Shown in pieces: positions 42,091 to 56,877 of a stretch of DNA of 64,000 bases (position 1 is its first letter; each line of letters starts with the position of its first letter). A program made the position numbers and the translations under genes. This DNA is from Clusia tigrina (Eukaryota; Arthropoda; Insecta; Diptera; Clusiidae): NCBI GenBank assembly GCA_920105625.2, contig OV050030.1, positions 66,493,807 to 66,557,806 of the forward strand, read 5' to 3'. A model generated the notes under the pieces. It saw only the letters and a program-made list of their open reading frames with translations, was not told the origin of the DNA and ran no database searches.

Positions 42091-43307
42091 TTAATCTCTC
42101 AGCGCAATAGATTGTACAATGTTCTTGGTTAGTCCGTCTTTAGCCAACACAAACAAACTGGATGGTTTTCCCACACGAGAACATGCCACATATAGTTGTC
42201 CGTGGGAAAAGCATGGTGTTTCCAAATTTAAGCCACATACAGACAATGTCTGGCCTTGTGACTTATTGATCGTCATAGCAAATGCCAATCTAACTGAGAA
42301 TTGAATGCGTTGGAACTCAATTGGCACATCTGTAGGAATCATAGGGATTCGTGGCAGCAACACATTTTCGCCTTGAAACTTTCCATTCAAAATGATGGCT
42401 TCAATAACGTTTTTCATTAATTTTTTAATGAATAATCGTGTACCATTACACAGCCGTGGTGGGTTCAAGTTACGGAACAGAATGATCGGAGATCCAACCT
42501 TCAATTGTAAATGGTGTGGTGGCATGCCTGGCAAATCCAATGAATTTAAAAACTCAATTGGATAATTCACAGTTTCGTTGGTATCGCAAACTGCATCGAT
42601 AGATTTGTATGACACCAAGTCCCCAGGCAACAACTGTTGTATCTTTAAATTTAACCCATTGACGTCCACATTTTTTGCTGCCAAAATCGCTCTTTCTGTC
42701 AGCCAATTATGATTTTCATATTGTGTGTGTACATCGGGAAATATGTGATCTATGAGAGTATTTTGCGAATCGATGATTGTGCAGAAGTCCGTCGGTAATT
42801 TTATGCATCCAGTATTTTCATGTACAGCAACTTTCCCATCGCCAATATCTAACAGTTGTTTAGAGAAAGTTTCGGCGGATGGATCCTGAAGCATTTGAAC
42901 GCGCATGTTCACCGTCAGTTGTACTTTTTCAACATTACGCCACAGTCACGATGATTTTAAGCAAGCGTTGATTTCTTCAGCGTACGTAGAACGTGGAATA
43001 GCGGGAAGTGTTTGTCTAAAATCACCTGAAAGGAGTAACAAAGTGCCACCAAATTGTTTATCGTTGTTTTTTATATCGTTTAATGTCCTATCCAATACCT
43101 CAAGCGAATGTTTGTGTGGCATAGTGCATTCATCCCAGATAATAATTTTACATTGTTTCAGCACTGTGGCCATAGACGATTGTTTTTTATGTTGCACACT
43201 GCATCTGGATTATTTTGAATATTCAAAGGCAGCTTAAATGCTGAATGAGCTGTTCTGCCTCCATCTAATAAAGTTGCTGCAATGCCAGAAGAAGCTGTAT
43301 CGTTTGT
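42091..43307 (-). pseudogene. Helitron helicase part, copy B
   Basis: Motifs Ia, II, III, V and VI as in A. Motif I is absent. No additional lesion relative to A. Confidence 0.87.
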
Positions 43308-45306
43308 GAAATCTTTAGGAAAACGCTTTGTACATTTTCCGTCTACCATGCAAGGTGATGAAGGATTCAGATTTCCGCACGGACCATGAATCATGTTTGT
43401 AGTAACAATATCAAATAGTAATTGATCAGTAGACGGATCTGGAATCTCTGCAGAAATTAAACTATCGATGTCTTCAGCACGTATTTTGTCGACGAACCAA
43501 ATTAAAATGTGAGCATGAGGTAATCCACGCTTTTGCCACTCAACTGAATACATCCAACAACGTGTGGGGCCAAATACATGCAATTTTGTAATAAAGCTGA
43601 TTAAAGACTTTAATTTTTGTTTGAACACACGTGCTGTAATGTCATGACGATTTATTGCATTTTGTCCTGGTAATAGCAACGATGTAATTTCCTGCCATTT
43701 TGGATTACATGTAAAAGTAATGAAAAGACACGGTCGTCCATATTCACGCACGAAAGTCATAGCATCCTGTATATACTCTTGCATGTGACGTGGACTACCT
43801 ACGTACGATGATGGTAAGATAACAGAGTTACCAATTTCGGCAGTGTCAGCGTTGTTCGCAATAGCATCTCGCAAGTGAATATTTTCTTCCGCACGCAGCT
43901 TCTGTTGATTATATCGCAAGTATCGTAGTCGTTCACTCTCTATCTTCACGTACATGTCGACCATAAATTGTTGGCAAAGCTCACGACATCGTAAAATTAT
44001 ATTGTCTCGGCCGCGTCTAATCATCAAACGATACGAATAAAAATCCTTCGAGCTAACGTTCTTATTTGTTTCGGCTCCTGTAATAATATATGCTTAAATT
44101 AATTGAAGATTCTTAAATAATAATTAATTATGTTTTTAATAATGAATGAATTACCTGTTACGGGATCTCGTTGTTTAATGTTTACGCAATATCCGTCTTG
44201 TCCCTTCCAGAAAATTATTGGATATTGGAGAGCGTCATAAGAACGGTGGGTATCACTAATGAACTGAAGATTATTATTTCTTCTTCGAATCACGATTTGT
44301 CGCATAGCTGTATGGTCGCCAACGATGATTCCAGCAACGTCGTCAACAACAGGCGCGTTGAATCTACGTATATGCTCCCCAGCTGGTGTTCTATCAGGAT
44401 GGATGACAATAGCATGATTGTCACTTTGTAGCTTGTGGATGTATGATTTGAATAATTTCAATAATTCATTATGCTCATTTAACAGAGCGTCCCGCTCGCT
44501 GACGATACGCCTGCCAAAAAGTGAATTGAGATTATGGTAGTCGCAACGTGTATCCACTCGATTGGCGAGTGCACGTTCGGAGTCCTCGCCACCCATAAAG
44601 TAAATTTGTAAAAATTTATGAGATTCGTTTGGCATTGGCAGCAATCAAAGCCCACTTTGTGATAAACTTGGCCTTTGATTTTAAACGTGGAATTAAATTG
44701 TTGACCGTTTGCAGCAATATTGTTAACAATTTCTGTTGCTCCAAACGACGTCATTTGAAAACATGAATTGAATGTGCGAATTGACTTTAGGAAAAGGCTA
44801 GAATCTGGACGTGTACCGATAGGTAAACCGTGCAATGGTTCAGGTGGTGTTTCAATTTCTGTTAGTTTTACTTTTCCTGATGAGCAACACATCCCAACTG
44901 GCTCATTTTTAAATTTAAGTGCATGACAATGCGGGCATTCCTTGTCCAAAGTACCAATAACCACTTTGGAATGAGCGTAATATTCAACATCACGCTCATA
45001 TTGGAATGCTAGTCGAAGAAATAATTCTGATGTAAATGCTCGAAGAACTTGTTGGCGTTGTTGGTCAATTCCTCTACGTCTGTCTACTATGAATCTACGC
45101 GTTTCTCTTCGTTCTAATTGCCTTTGTTGATTTCGTTCATCTCGCGCCTCTTGCGATTGTGATTCACGTAACTGCGCCATGCTTGCACGCACATCTGCAT
45201 TGTTTTCTTGGATTAGTTCGCCAGACCTTCGTGCTCGTATATCTCGCGCGACTCTAGAATTGATTGTTTGACGACTCAAATTGGCCCCTTTGCGTCTTTT
45301 TGGCAT
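43308..45306 (-). pseudogene. Helitron Rep part, copy B
   Basis: Carries the HUH box GLPHAHIL and the 77-bp intron (44078-44154). It retains 6 bp near 44636 that A lacks, giving an extra two residues (MP) before NESHKF. It has MPKRRKG at the N-terminus versus MPKRHKG in A. Confidence 0.87.
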
Positions 45307-45411
45307 TGATGACTGTAACGTATCAATATCGAGTTGAATTATAACAGTTTTTTAAATTATTTCGAATATAGTAAAAAAAAAATGAAATTCTAATATTTGT
45401 TGTCAGAAATT

Positions 45412-47538
45412 ACTAATGGTCGTTTTGCCACATACCCTCTCCCATGGAGCGACCCGCTTCACCATCGTACAAGTCCAAAACGGCCAACTTAGATATGGGG
45501 CGATGTAGCAGACCTTTGGCAGTGCGCACAACGTCTCGTCGAATAACTCCATCGGCGGCTGCATAAACTTTCTCAATGTGACCTCGACACCACTCTCTTC
45601 TGACGTCACATTCCTTACCTGCGCGTTAAAGTTGGCAATTATTCCGCCATCCATCTCTTCCAGAACCGGTCTCTTAACTGACGCGCGATGCGCCAATGTT
45701 TGCGCAGAGTATTGTATTTTACTGGTGGCTCTTCTAAGGCAGGTGTGTTGGCTGTGTTAGCTGACCCAAGCAAGAAGTGGTTGGGCGTGAGCGGCTCCTC
45801 TTGATCGACTGCTATCGGCATGTGCGTGAGTGGTCGAGAATTAACCACATTCTCAGCCTCGATGATGGAACTCGTTAATGTATGCTCACGTGGGACAGTC
45901 TCCTTGACTGTGTGCCGTAACACACGCTTGACGCACTTCACTATTATTTCCCAGATTCCTCCCTCAGACGGATTACATCGCCAGTTGAAAATCCACTGAA
46001 CGCCTTTAGATGACACCTCGCTTTGTATACGCTCACGAGAATCGCTTAGCTTCATTATCAGCTCCAAGAAAATGTTTCCCATTGTCGGAGCGCATTTTAA
46101 CAGGGATGCCACGGCGGTTGATGAAGTTGCGAATTGCTATGATGCAGGAGTCGGTTGACAGATCGTAATCTACTTCCAAGTGAATGGCACAAACTGTTAA
46201 GCACGTGAATAATGCCACCCAACGTTTTTCAGTACGACGTCCAACTGCTACTGACAGCGGTCCGAAGTAATCTACTCCGGTGAAAGTGAAGGGCCCCACG
46301 TATGGCGATAGTTGGTCCTTAGACAATGAACCCATGAGCGGCGTGACTGGCATGGCTTTGACCGCTTTACACATAAAACAACTGGAGATCACTGTGTGCA
46401 AAACTTGCCTGAGGCGTGGGATCCTGAACTTACGTCGGACCGCGCATATGGTTGCTTCCGTATTCTAATGATGCATCCTTTATGTTCATGATAAACCAAT
46501 AATTTGGTCAACGAATGCCCAGGTGGCAAAACTATGGGTCGTTTCGAATCGTATGGAAGCCAGCTGGCGGCATCGATGCGACCAGAGACTCGAAGTATCC
46601 CAAACTCATGAATTAACGGTGATAAATTAAAGAGCAAGCTCGGCGGTGGTTTATCAGTTTGAATCATCGTCAATTCCTCAGCAAACGTGTCTTTTTGTAC
46701 GAGGGGCACAGGAAACGTTCTGTTGCATCTAGCTCGATTGCTGTCAGTCCATGCTCTTGGTTATCCCTTGGGCATTTTCGACAACGTTCCACGAATCTAA
46801 CAACCCAGCCGGCTGCTCGTTCAAGTCTGGCAAATGACGAAAATTTAGTAAAATCTTTAATACTTTTACTGACAGCTATTGGAGAATTCTTCGGGCGGCA
46901 TATTTCTTCATCATCATCCTGGTGCTGCTCCTTGGCAAGAGCCTTTGGCCACTGCTCCTCAATATTGAGTAGAAACTCGGGTCCCAGGAACCAGCGTGAT
47001 GTTGTGCTAAAGTCAATATGACGCCTGGCGCGCGTAGCTTCAACGGCGACGTTTTCGTGCTTAGGTATCCACCTCCACTGAGCTGGCGTGGAAGCAGCCA
47101 AGATTTCCGCGATGCGATGGGCCACAAAGGGCTTATAGCGGCGATGTTTACTCGTAATCCAGTTCGTAACGGTTCTCGAGTCACTCCGTAAAAAGCATGA
47201 ATCTATCTTCACTGAGAGCTCCCCAACGATGATCACCATCAATCGTGTGCCAAGCACGGCAGCTTGTAGCTCGATGCGTGGAATGGTCAAAGGCTTCAAT
47301 GGAGCACTTTTCACTATGGCACACACGAACACCAACTCCACCATTGCGTTGACGATTCTCCAGTAAGCAACCGCTGCAAATGCTTCCTCAATTGCATCGA
47401 CGAATACGTGTAGCTGCATTTGACGTGGAACGCCCCTTCTGAAGTAAAAAGTGGAATTCGGCAATAGATGACCTCAGTAATATGTTGCGGAAATTTTTGC
47501 CAACCAACGTTTATATCACTTTCTCTTCCATACTTCCC
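45412..47538 (-). pseudogene. BEL/Pao pol, RNase H region and integrase, copy B
   Basis: As copy A. A 2-bp loss near 45612 changes the frame at the integrase C-terminus (QVRNVTSEESG), fusing two frames that are separate in A and C. The DDE residues are retained. Confidence 0.88.
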
Positions 47539-47541
47539 TTA

Positions 47542-48553
47542 CCCTACGGCAATTTTTGATGGCATAAAATCTGTCAAATTTGATTGCAATGGTTGGCAAT
47601 ATTTTAATGGTGGGCATTGCGATGTTACCCTACGTCTCCACGGGCAATTTTTGATGGCATAACATCTGTCAAATTTGATTGCAATGGTTGGCAATATTTT
47701 AATGGTGGGCATTGCGATGTTATGCCATCGTCATTTTGAAAATGTCCTCAAGCAATCTAGTTCGCTGTGCCCGCGCTTGAAAAATTTTTTGATTTATACG
47801 ATGAAGAGGAAAAAAGAAGGAAAGGTGAATCCTTTTTTACAAAGAATGCAAATGCATAGTCTCCATATATTTTAGCGCTTAAATTAATTTAATAGAGCGG
47901 TAAAACTGAAATGTTCGACGATGCTGCCACTGTGAGCGTCACGAAAAAAGGAAAAATGGCTGTCAAGCAAACAAAATGACAACTGATTGCAACACAGCAC
48001 GTTGGCAATTTATGGCTTAACATATTTCATAACATAAATTGCCAACTTGAAGCAATTTGGAGTCTCCATTGGCAATTTGCTTGAAATTGCCAATGGCATG
48101 ACATGAAAAATTGCCCGTGGAGACGTAGGGTTATGCCATTGTCATTTTGAAAATGCCGTCAAGCAATCTAGTTCGCTGTGCCCACGCTTGAAAAAAATTT
48201 GTATTTATACGATGAAGAGGAAAAAATAAGAAAACCGCAATTGTGGGTGAATCCTTTATTACAAAGAATGCAAATGCACAGTCTCCATTCATTTTAGCGT
48301 TTTTATTAATTTAATAGATGCGGTAAAACGAAAATGTCCGACGATGCTTCCACTGTGAGCGTCACGAAAAAATGAAAAAAGGCTGTCAAACAAACAAAAT
48401 GACAACTGATTGCAACACAGCACGTTGGCAATTTATGGCATAACATATTTCATAACATAAATTGCCAACTTGAAGCAATTTGGTGTCTCCATTGGCAATT
48501 TGCTTGAAATTGCCAATGGCATACCATCAAAAATTGCCCGTGGAGACGTAGGG
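47542..48553. mobile_element. Self-nested MITE, copy B
   Basis: Same structure and the same 9-bp loss in the left terminal repeat as copy A. Flanked by TTA. Confidence 0.88.
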
Positions 48554-48556
48554 TTA

Positions 48557-48927
48557 ACAACAGCTTTGCACCACCAGTCACGTGGGTCGAAAATCGACAT
48601 CACGTTGCTCAACAGTTCTCGCTTCGTTGGTATGCGCAATGCCTCCAAGACACGTTTATCGACGTAGTTAAACTTGAGTTCGTACTTAAACTCATCGCTT
48701 GTTCCCAAAATATGCCAAGCACTTTCTCTGAGGCCAGGCTGTCTTTGCATTTGATGAACATATTGGATTCGGTGCCATCTAATGCACCAATGACTTCTAG
48801 CGAATTTGAGGCGAAATTGCGCAGCTCAAAACCTGCGGCAAGATGAATGTCACGTACCTGGTTTGATATTGCGATGACCTGCCCCGCCGACTCAAAGCTA
48901 TCGACAAATCGTCAACGTAATGATGTT
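48557..48927 (-). pseudogene. BEL/Pao reverse transcriptase part, copy B
   Basis: As copy A, ending at the YVDD codons where copy C begins. It reads DPRDWWCKAVV where A and C have DPRDCWCKAVV. Confidence 0.87.
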
Positions 48928-49383
48928 CTAAGCCTAGCAGATCTTCAGCACGCGTCGCCTGACACCTTGATACAGCCCTTACCGTCCAACCATAGTCAAG
49001 GTGTATTTCTCAATTATTTACTATTAGGAGTATCAAACACTAAGTGCTATATTCTCACCATCGGACAAATGATGCAATTGTAGGCCTATTACCAGTCGTT
49101 ATCCTCGGGAGGGTTCAGTCGAAGGATTTCCTACCGGCCTCCAGAGATGTAATCCCTTATTTATTGCTATCACTTCTACCATTTTGTTGTGACGATTGAC
49201 TTCTTCTAATGACTTATTGCTGCTTTCGCAGCATTAGTCACCTTTCCGATTTGAGTTCTTTGTAAAACACCTTACGGGGTACCTGAAGTTCCGTATTGTT
49301 TAACCTTAAGTGGTAACGATAAGTATAAGAATAAAGTCAGTCTAGTACAGACCACACAAGCTGCAGTAATCGTTTATTCCCGA

Positions 49384-50000
49384 CTACTTACATAATACGA
49401 TTGCCGCACCTTCTAATGCAAACCTTCCGATCGCATTCAGAGATGTTAGTATTGGTAGTAATGGCAGAAAACCACAAAAATTCGGTACTGGCATAACTCT
49501 AGGAATAGATGTAAATTATTTTTTGCTTTTAATCTCTTGTGAGCGATTATATTCGATATTTTTCCCGCTTTTTCGGTTTTAAAATTCGTGTATATTTCCT
49601 TGTTGCTGTTGCATATTATTTTTTTCATATTTCTTCGTACTCTTTTTGATTGTGTTATAGTTTTCTTGAATTTCCACTCATAATTTTCAATGTAGATGAT
49701 ATTGTTTTAATCGAACCCATCCCGGAATTTTGTTTTTAGCTTTCATTATATTTGCAACTAACCAAGCGTTAGACTTTTTACTGAAATTGCTCTCCTTAGA
49801 CTTCACTCTCTCTATGTCTTAATAAGTAAAATTTCATCAGCTCTATGTCTTTGATGTAAATGCTTGTGAATATGCAATATCGTGTACTCTACAAGCAGCG
49901 TGTGGTGGATTAATACCTTTATCATCTCCAGCTAGACGTGTTTGTAATATAGTTTCTGTCCTCAGAATTGATAGCCTTGGAAATGAAAGTCAACAGGAAG
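49384..50000 (-). pseudogene. Polinton minor-capsid-like remnant, copy C
   Basis: Closely matches copy B in this part, including the 1-bp loss in the GPET codons. Confidence 0.65.
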
Positions 50001-50998
50001 TCTGTCTTTTGTTTTGTTCACTAATCCATGGCCAACAATATGTTGATTGAAACAAATTTTTTTATTGTATATCAATATTATTTATCCTTTTTATACATTT
50101 ACGTACCCATACTTTCATACGTGTGTATCTGTGGGTGTGTGTGAAATCAAATTACTTTAAAGATTGGAGAAAAATACCTAAATCAGATATATATTATATT
50201 TATGATGTATTAGTTGTGATAATGCGGTACACAATGGAACATTCAACATATCAAAAGCAAGTGATATTCGATTTTACAAGAAGGAATCTCTCACTGATGA
50301 TGGTGATGATGATGACGAAAATAATAGCATACTTTTCATAACCGGTTATAACATAAGCTCATAATTTTCATCAGATTTACCATTGTTGTTAGAAGAGGAA
50401 AGTTTGGACAAATTTTATTATGCGTATAAAGATAGTTTAGGAGATTCCTTCTTTAATTAAATGGTGATAAAATCAAAATTGGAAATACAAACTGGCCATT
50501 AAAACAAGTCTGTTTCAAGTACTATTCCATAAAGAACCGAACTCTTATAATGTTATTGAATGGTAAATGTATAAGGATATATGATCATAAACGTAATTTT
50601 AATTCAACAAATCAAATTAGAAATGAAATCTAAACAAATGAAAATTATCCAAATTATTGACGGTTTTATATTTAAGAATAATTCATATAAACCAAATTAT
50701 ATACGTCAAAACTTTTGAACTAGATTTCGAAGATCTTTTTGCTAGCGAACGTTTATACTCGTATGTATTGTAAATAATATAAATCTGGGAACTCTAGTTA
50801 TCACATTTCTCCTTTTCACGATTCCACTATATAACATGTTTCTTCTTTTACTGAATAAAGTCAGTCGCCATCTTACATTGAAACTGCGCGTGTCTATCTC
50901 TGCTCAACTATATGGTATTAACGACCAATTATAAAAGGAACTCAAAATAAAATTGGAAATTAAGGAGAAGGAAGGAAAAGAGCTATTAATAAAAATTT

Positions 50999-51239
50999 AT
51001 GAGTAAAAGAGATATTGTTGAAGAACTCCATAAGCAAGCGCATAGACCCTTTAAACGACGAAAATTCATGACAGAGAATATCGACGATCTTCGGCAAACT
51101 GATGTTGTAGAAATGGGTACATAATCTACGTATAATAACAATTCCCGCTATCTCCTCACAATCATTCTCATAATGTGGATGGGTAGTACCCCTTAAATAA
51201 AAAACTTCTTCAGTAGGCAAATCCGATAGAAGTAATTAG
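50999..51239 (+). pseudogene. Polinton integrase remnant, copy C
   Basis: Matches copy A here (RRKFM, and TTHPHYEND on the opposite strand) rather than copy B. Confidence 0.65.
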
Positions 51240-51445
51240 AGCTCTCTTTTTTAATATACTCGTATAATATATTTCAATGATGAAATATTACATTTATGTA
51301 ATGAAAATGTATTTATTCAATCATTCGTTGCTGGTTTTGGTGTTTACAAATTTCTACTTCTTCTTCGGCTGTTCAACTGCTGCTACCCGTCGTTTCTAAT
51401 ACTTTCGTTTGACGAACAGCAGTGAAAACGTCCCACGAAGAGCTT

Positions 51446-51828
51446 TTACAGCGATATCCCACCTCCCGGTGGATCCGTATTGGGATACATGTTACTTAAA
51501 GCGGCTTGCTTTGATACAGGTCTACAGAAAATGCTGTGGCTTGTGCGTACAGCAGATCTTCGGACTTGGCCGTCTTTGGTAACGAAAACTTTGGTTATTC
51601 GCCCTATCTCCCATTGGCTTCTTGGTAAGGCTAAGGTAAGATCTAAGGGATCGCATACGACAGCTGATCAACCTTTAGTGGTGAGGCTTTGCTTCTCCAT
51701 TTTTGCGATGCAGAAGTTGGGAGAGGTACTCTACAACCCACCGTTTCCACAAGTGATTCTTAAGGTTCTGCGCAATTCTCCACTTTTTCCGCAGACAGAT
51801 TTTCGAATCTACTGGCGCAGGTGTTTGA
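51446..51828 (-). pseudogene. BEL/Pao integrase C-terminal tail, copy C
   Basis: Identical by eye to copy A over most of its length. Confidence 0.65.
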
Positions 51829-52164
51829 GTTGAGGCAGGAAGTGGTTTGGAGTAAGCGGCTCATCTTCGATATGGCCGATGGGCAATTCTTTTTTTTTAT
51901 TTGGAAATTACTGCTTTATTTGCAATCTGTCCTTAGGGACACTAAGGAAGTTCAATAATATAAAATATAAACATTCGAAGAAGAGCCAATGCTATCTTTC
52001 ATATAATTTTAACAATAAAGTTTTATACAATATTATCATTATTACATTATCATTATTTCATTATCATTATTACATTATTAAATTATCACTATTACATTAT
52101 TATGATTATCACATTATTATCATTATTATATTATTTACAAAATAAAAATAATATGATACATTTT

Positions 52165-53138
52165 CTAAACGAAGTCGAAGGAAGCTCGTTTAAATCTGCG
52201 AGTAGATGGCGTTGATTTGAGCAGATTTAGAACTAGTACGTTAGAGTGCGTACTGAGCCGTGACCAATATTTTGTGCTTTATGTTTTTATTTCCTCGTGA
52301 ACTGTTGGTATGTTAAGGACGTTTCGTAGTGTCCTGTTACTGATTAACCATGGTGCGTTGACAATCATCCGCAAAAGTTTTGATTGAAAACTCTCCAAAA
52401 TATTTATATTAGCATTCACTGGTGCGCCCCACAGCTGAGTTCCATATGTCCATATAGGTTTTATTATACATTTATAAAGCAAAATTGTATAATTCAATAT
52501 TTGCTTCGAGTTGCGACCCTTAACCAGTACATCGAGCTAAGTTTGATGCCCAGCTGTTTGCGCTTTGTAAAGATATATTTTTTCCATGTCAAACGCCGAT
52601 CTAGGAGTAACCCAAGATATTTGACATCTTCTGCTTAGAATCACAGGCGGACAGGAACTCCTTTTCAAAGTGCAAATTACTTGTAGTGATTTAGTAGCGT
52701 TGACCCTCAATCTCCATTTGCCAAACCAAATTTGAATTTTATCTTGGTATTTTTGTAGTTGGTTTGCGGCAGTTAAATAATTAGAGTTTGTAGCCATTAT
52801 AACGGCATATGTTGCAATTTCAATCTTCTCTGTCAGGGGTAGATCTGCTGTAAAGATACTGTAATGCACAGGACATAATACGCTTTCCTGTGAAACACCC
52901 GCAGTAATTTGGAAAATTGTGGTTGTTTCTGACTTAAATTTCACTCTGAAATGGCGCTCTTTAAGATATGATTTTAAAATATCAAAATATGTTTGAGGCA
53001 GTGATGTCTTTAATTTGAACACTATGACAGGGTGTCAAATTTTGTGGAACGCTTGTGTGATATCAAGGAATGCTGTTGTACAAAACTGACCCTGTTCGAG
53101 AGCATATCTTACATTGTGATAAACTCTGTGTACTTATT
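52165..53138 (-). pseudogene. NL4 Jockey-type RT fragment, copy C
   Basis: As copy A (LPQTYFDIL, WGAP), with the same AVI in place of the catalytic box. Confidence 0.85.
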
Positions 53139-53577
53139 TGGTGGAATGACGAGCAAAATTATTAACTAATTTTGCTCACACAATAAAAACAAAAATGTTC
53201 CAGATAGTGGCTCGTTGGCATCACTGGCCGATAAAGTTTCTAAGTTACGCATAGCCAATTAGCATGCGTGGACCGCGCCATCATATATATATATATATAC
53301 TCGTATGTACTAGCTGACCCGGCAAACGTTGTTTTGCCATGTATATTATTTCTAGGAAACGTTTTTTTAGTTCAATAAAAATAACTATCTACTATAAGTG
53401 TGCGGGGATTTAGTTATAATCGAAAGCGTTGTAGACAATGAAAGTATGCTTTATTTTGGTTAATAAATTAATCCTTATCAAAGTAACAAATATATCTTAA
53501 ATTACAATTCTCGATAGCTATCTAAACATTCAAAATAATTTTTCCTATCAATTATGGCAGTTGAAAAAAAATTAAGA

Positions 53578-54794
53578 TTAATCTCTCAGCGCAATAGATT
53601 GTACAATGTTCTTGGTTAGTCCGTCTTTAGCCAACACAAACAAACTGGATGGTTTTCCCACACGAGAACATGCCACATATAGTTGTCCGTGGGAAAACCA
53701 TGGTGTTTCCAAATTTAAGCCACATACAGACAATGTCTGGCCTTGTGACTTATTGATCGTCATAGCAAATGCCAATCTAACTGAGAATTGAATGCGTTGG
53801 AACTCAATTGGCACATCTGTAGGAATCATAGGGATTCGTGGCAGCAACACATTTTCGCCTTGAAACTTTCCATTCAAAATGATGGCTTCAATAACGTTTT
53901 TCATTAAATTTTTAATGAATAATCGTGTACCATTACACAGCCGTGGTGGGTTCAAGTTACGGAACAGAATGATCGGAGATCCAACCTTCAATTGTAAATG
54001 GTGTGGTAGCATGCCTGGCAAATCCAATGAATTTAAAAACTCAATTGGATAATTCACAGTTTCGTTGGTATCGCAAACTGCATCGATAGATTTGTATGAC
54101 ACCAAGTCCCCAGGCAACAACTGTTGTATCTTTAAATTTAACCCATTGACGTCCACATTTTTTGCTGCCAAAATCGCTCTTTCTGTCAGCCAATTATGAT
54201 TTTCATATTGTGTGTGTACATCGGGAAATATGTGATCTATGAGAGTATTTTGCGAATCGATGATTGTGCAGAAGTCCGTCGGTAATTTTATGCATCCAGT
54301 ATTTTCATGTACAGCAACTTTCCCATCGCCAATATCTAACAGTTGTTTAGAGAAAGTTTCGGCGGATGGATCCTGAAGCATTTGAACGCGCATGTTCACC
54401 GTCAGTTGTACTTTTTCAACATTACGCCACAGTCACGATGATTTTAAGCAAGCGTTGATTTCTTCAGCGTACGTAGAACGTGGAATAGCGGGAAGTGTTT
54501 GTCTAAAATCACCTGAAAGGAGTAACAAAGTGCCACCAAATTGTTTATCGTTGTTTTTTATATCGTTTAATGTCCTATCCAATACCTCAAGCGAATGTTT
54601 GTGTGGCATAGTGCATTCATCCCAGATAATAATTTTACATTGTTTCAGCACTGTGGCCATAGACGATTGTTTTTTATGTTGCACACTGCATCTGGATTAT
54701 TTTGAATATTCAAAGGCAGCTTAAATGCTGAATGAGCTGTTCTGCCTCCATCTAATAAAGTTGCTGCAATGCCAGAAGAAGCTGTATCGTTTGT
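53578..54794 (-). pseudogene. Helitron helicase part, copy C
   Basis: Same motif set as A and B with a few substitutions (FIKNL, ETPWFSHG). Confidence 0.87.
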
Positions 54795-56771
54795 GAAATC
54801 TTTAGGAAAACGCTTTGTACATTTTCCGTCTACCATTCAAGGTGATGAAGGATTCAGATTTCCGCACGGACCATGAATCATGTTTGTAGTAACAATATCA
54901 AATAGTAATTGATCAGTAGACGGATCTGGAATGTCTGCGGAAATTAAACTATCGATGTCTTCAGCACGTATTTTGTCGACGAACCAAATTAAAATGTGAG
55001 CATGAGGTAATCCACGCTTTTGCCACTCAACTGAATACATCCAACAACGTGTGGGGCCAAATACATGCAATTTTGTAATAAAGCTGATTAAAGACTTTAA
55101 TTTTTGTTTGAACACACGTGCTGTAATGTCATGACGATTTATTGCATTTTGTCCTGGTAATAGCAACGATGTAATTTCCTGCCATTTTGGATTACATGTA
55201 AAAGTAATGAAAAGACACGGTCGTCCATATTCACGCACGAAAGTCATAGCATCCTGTATATACTCTTGCATGTGACGTGGACTACCTACGTACGATGATG
55301 GTAAGATAACAGAGTTACCAATTTCGGCAGTGTCAGCGTTGTTCGCAATAGCATCTCGCAAGTGAATATTTTCTTCCGCACGCAGCTTCTGTTGATTATA
55401 TCGCAAGTATCGTAGTCGTTCACTCTCTATCTTCACGTACATGTCGACCATAAATTGTTGGCAAAGCTCACGACATCGTAAAATGATATTGTCTCGGCCG
55501 CGTCTAATCATCAAACGATACGAATAAAAATCCTTCGAGCTAACGTTCTTATTTGTTTCGGCTCCTGTAATAATATATGCTTAAATTAATTGAAGATTCT
55601 TAAATAATAATTAATTATGTTTTTAATAATGAATGAATTACCTGTTACGGGATCTCGTTGTTTAATGTTTACGCAATATCCGTCTTGTCCCTTCCAGAAA
55701 ATTATTGGATATTGGAGAGCGTCATAAGAACGGTGGGTATCACTAATGAACTGAAGATTATTATTTCTTCTTCGAATCACGATTTGTCGCATAGCTGTAT
55801 GGTCGCCAACGATGATTCCAGCAACGTCGTCAACAACAGGCGCGTTGAATCTACGTATATGCTCCCCAGCTGGTGTTCTATCAGGATGGATGACAATAGC
55901 ATGATTGTCACTTTGTAGCTTGTGGATGTATGATTTGAATAATTTCAATAATTCATTATGCTCATTTAACAGAGCGTCCCGCTCGCTGACGATACGCGAT
56001 GGTAGTCGCAACGTGTATCCACTCGATTGGCGAGTGCACGTTCGGAGTCCTCGCCACCCATAAAGTAAATTTGTAAAAATTTATGAGATTCGTTTGGCAT
56101 TGGCAGCAATCAAAGCCCACTTTGTGATAAACTTGGCCTTTGATTTTAAACGTGGAATTAAATTGTTGACCGTTTGCAGCAATATTGTTAACAATTTCTG
56201 TTGCTCCAAACGACGTCATTTGAAAACATGAATTGAATGTGCGAATTGACTTTAGGAAAAGGCTAGAATCTGGACCTGTACCGATAGGTAAACCGTGCAA
56301 TGGTTCAGGTGGTGTTTCAATTTCTGTTAGTTTTACTTTTCCTGATGAGCAACACATCCCAACTGGCTCATTTTTAAATTTAAGTGCATGACAATGCGGG
56401 CATTCCTTGTCCAAAGTACCAATAACCACTTTGGAATGAGCGTAATATTCAACATCACGCTCATATTGGAATGCTAGTCGAAGAAATAATTCTGATGTAA
56501 ATGCTCGAAGAACTTGTTGGCGTTGTTGGTCAATTCCTCTACGTCTGTCTACTATGAATCTACGCGTTTCTCTTCGTTCTAATTGCCTTTGTTGATTTCG
56601 TTCATCTCGCGCCTCTTGCGATTGTGATTCACGTAACTGCGCCATGCTTGCACGCACATCTGCATTGTTTTCTTGGATTAGTTCGCCAGACCTTCGTGCT
56701 CGTATATCTCGCGCGACTCTAGAATTGATTGTTTGACGACTCAAATTGGCCCCTTTGCGTCTTTTTGGCAT
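54795..56771 (-). pseudogene. Helitron Rep part, copy C
   Basis: HUH box present and intron at 55565-55641. Interrupted by the private stop and the 23-bp deletion that removes the NSLFGRR region. Confidence 0.87.
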
Positions 56772-56877
56772 TGATGACTGTAACGTATCAATATCGGGTT
56801 GAATTATAACAGTTTTTTAAATTATTTCGAATATAGTAAAAAAAAAATGAAATTCTAATATTTGTTGTCAGAAATTA

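Larger units (their letters stand above)
41823..45306 (-). mobile_element. Helitron, copy B (least damaged)
   Basis: Terminal CTAG at 41823-41826 and hairpin 41834-41851. The second Rep exon, the deletion junction and the start of the helicase read as one open frame (43158-44027, 289 residues), showing that the internal deletion itself is in frame. The frameshift near 44645 and the helicase breaks near 42925-43165 are shared with A and C. Confidence 0.9.
37441..48927. repeat. Tandem unit, copy B (11487 bp)
   Basis: Second copy, the longest and with the least interrupted Helitron. It joins copy A at 37440/37441 (ATGATGTT to CTAAGCC), a junction between a BEL reverse transcriptase and NL3 that is absent from the left flank of A. 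Confidence 0.97.
53310..56771 (-). mobile_element. Helitron, copy C
   Basis: Terminal CTAG 53310-53313 and hairpin 53321-53338. Private changes: TGC to TGA (stop at 54837-54839) just before MVDGKC, and a 23-bp deletion near 55998 in Rep. Confidence 0.9.
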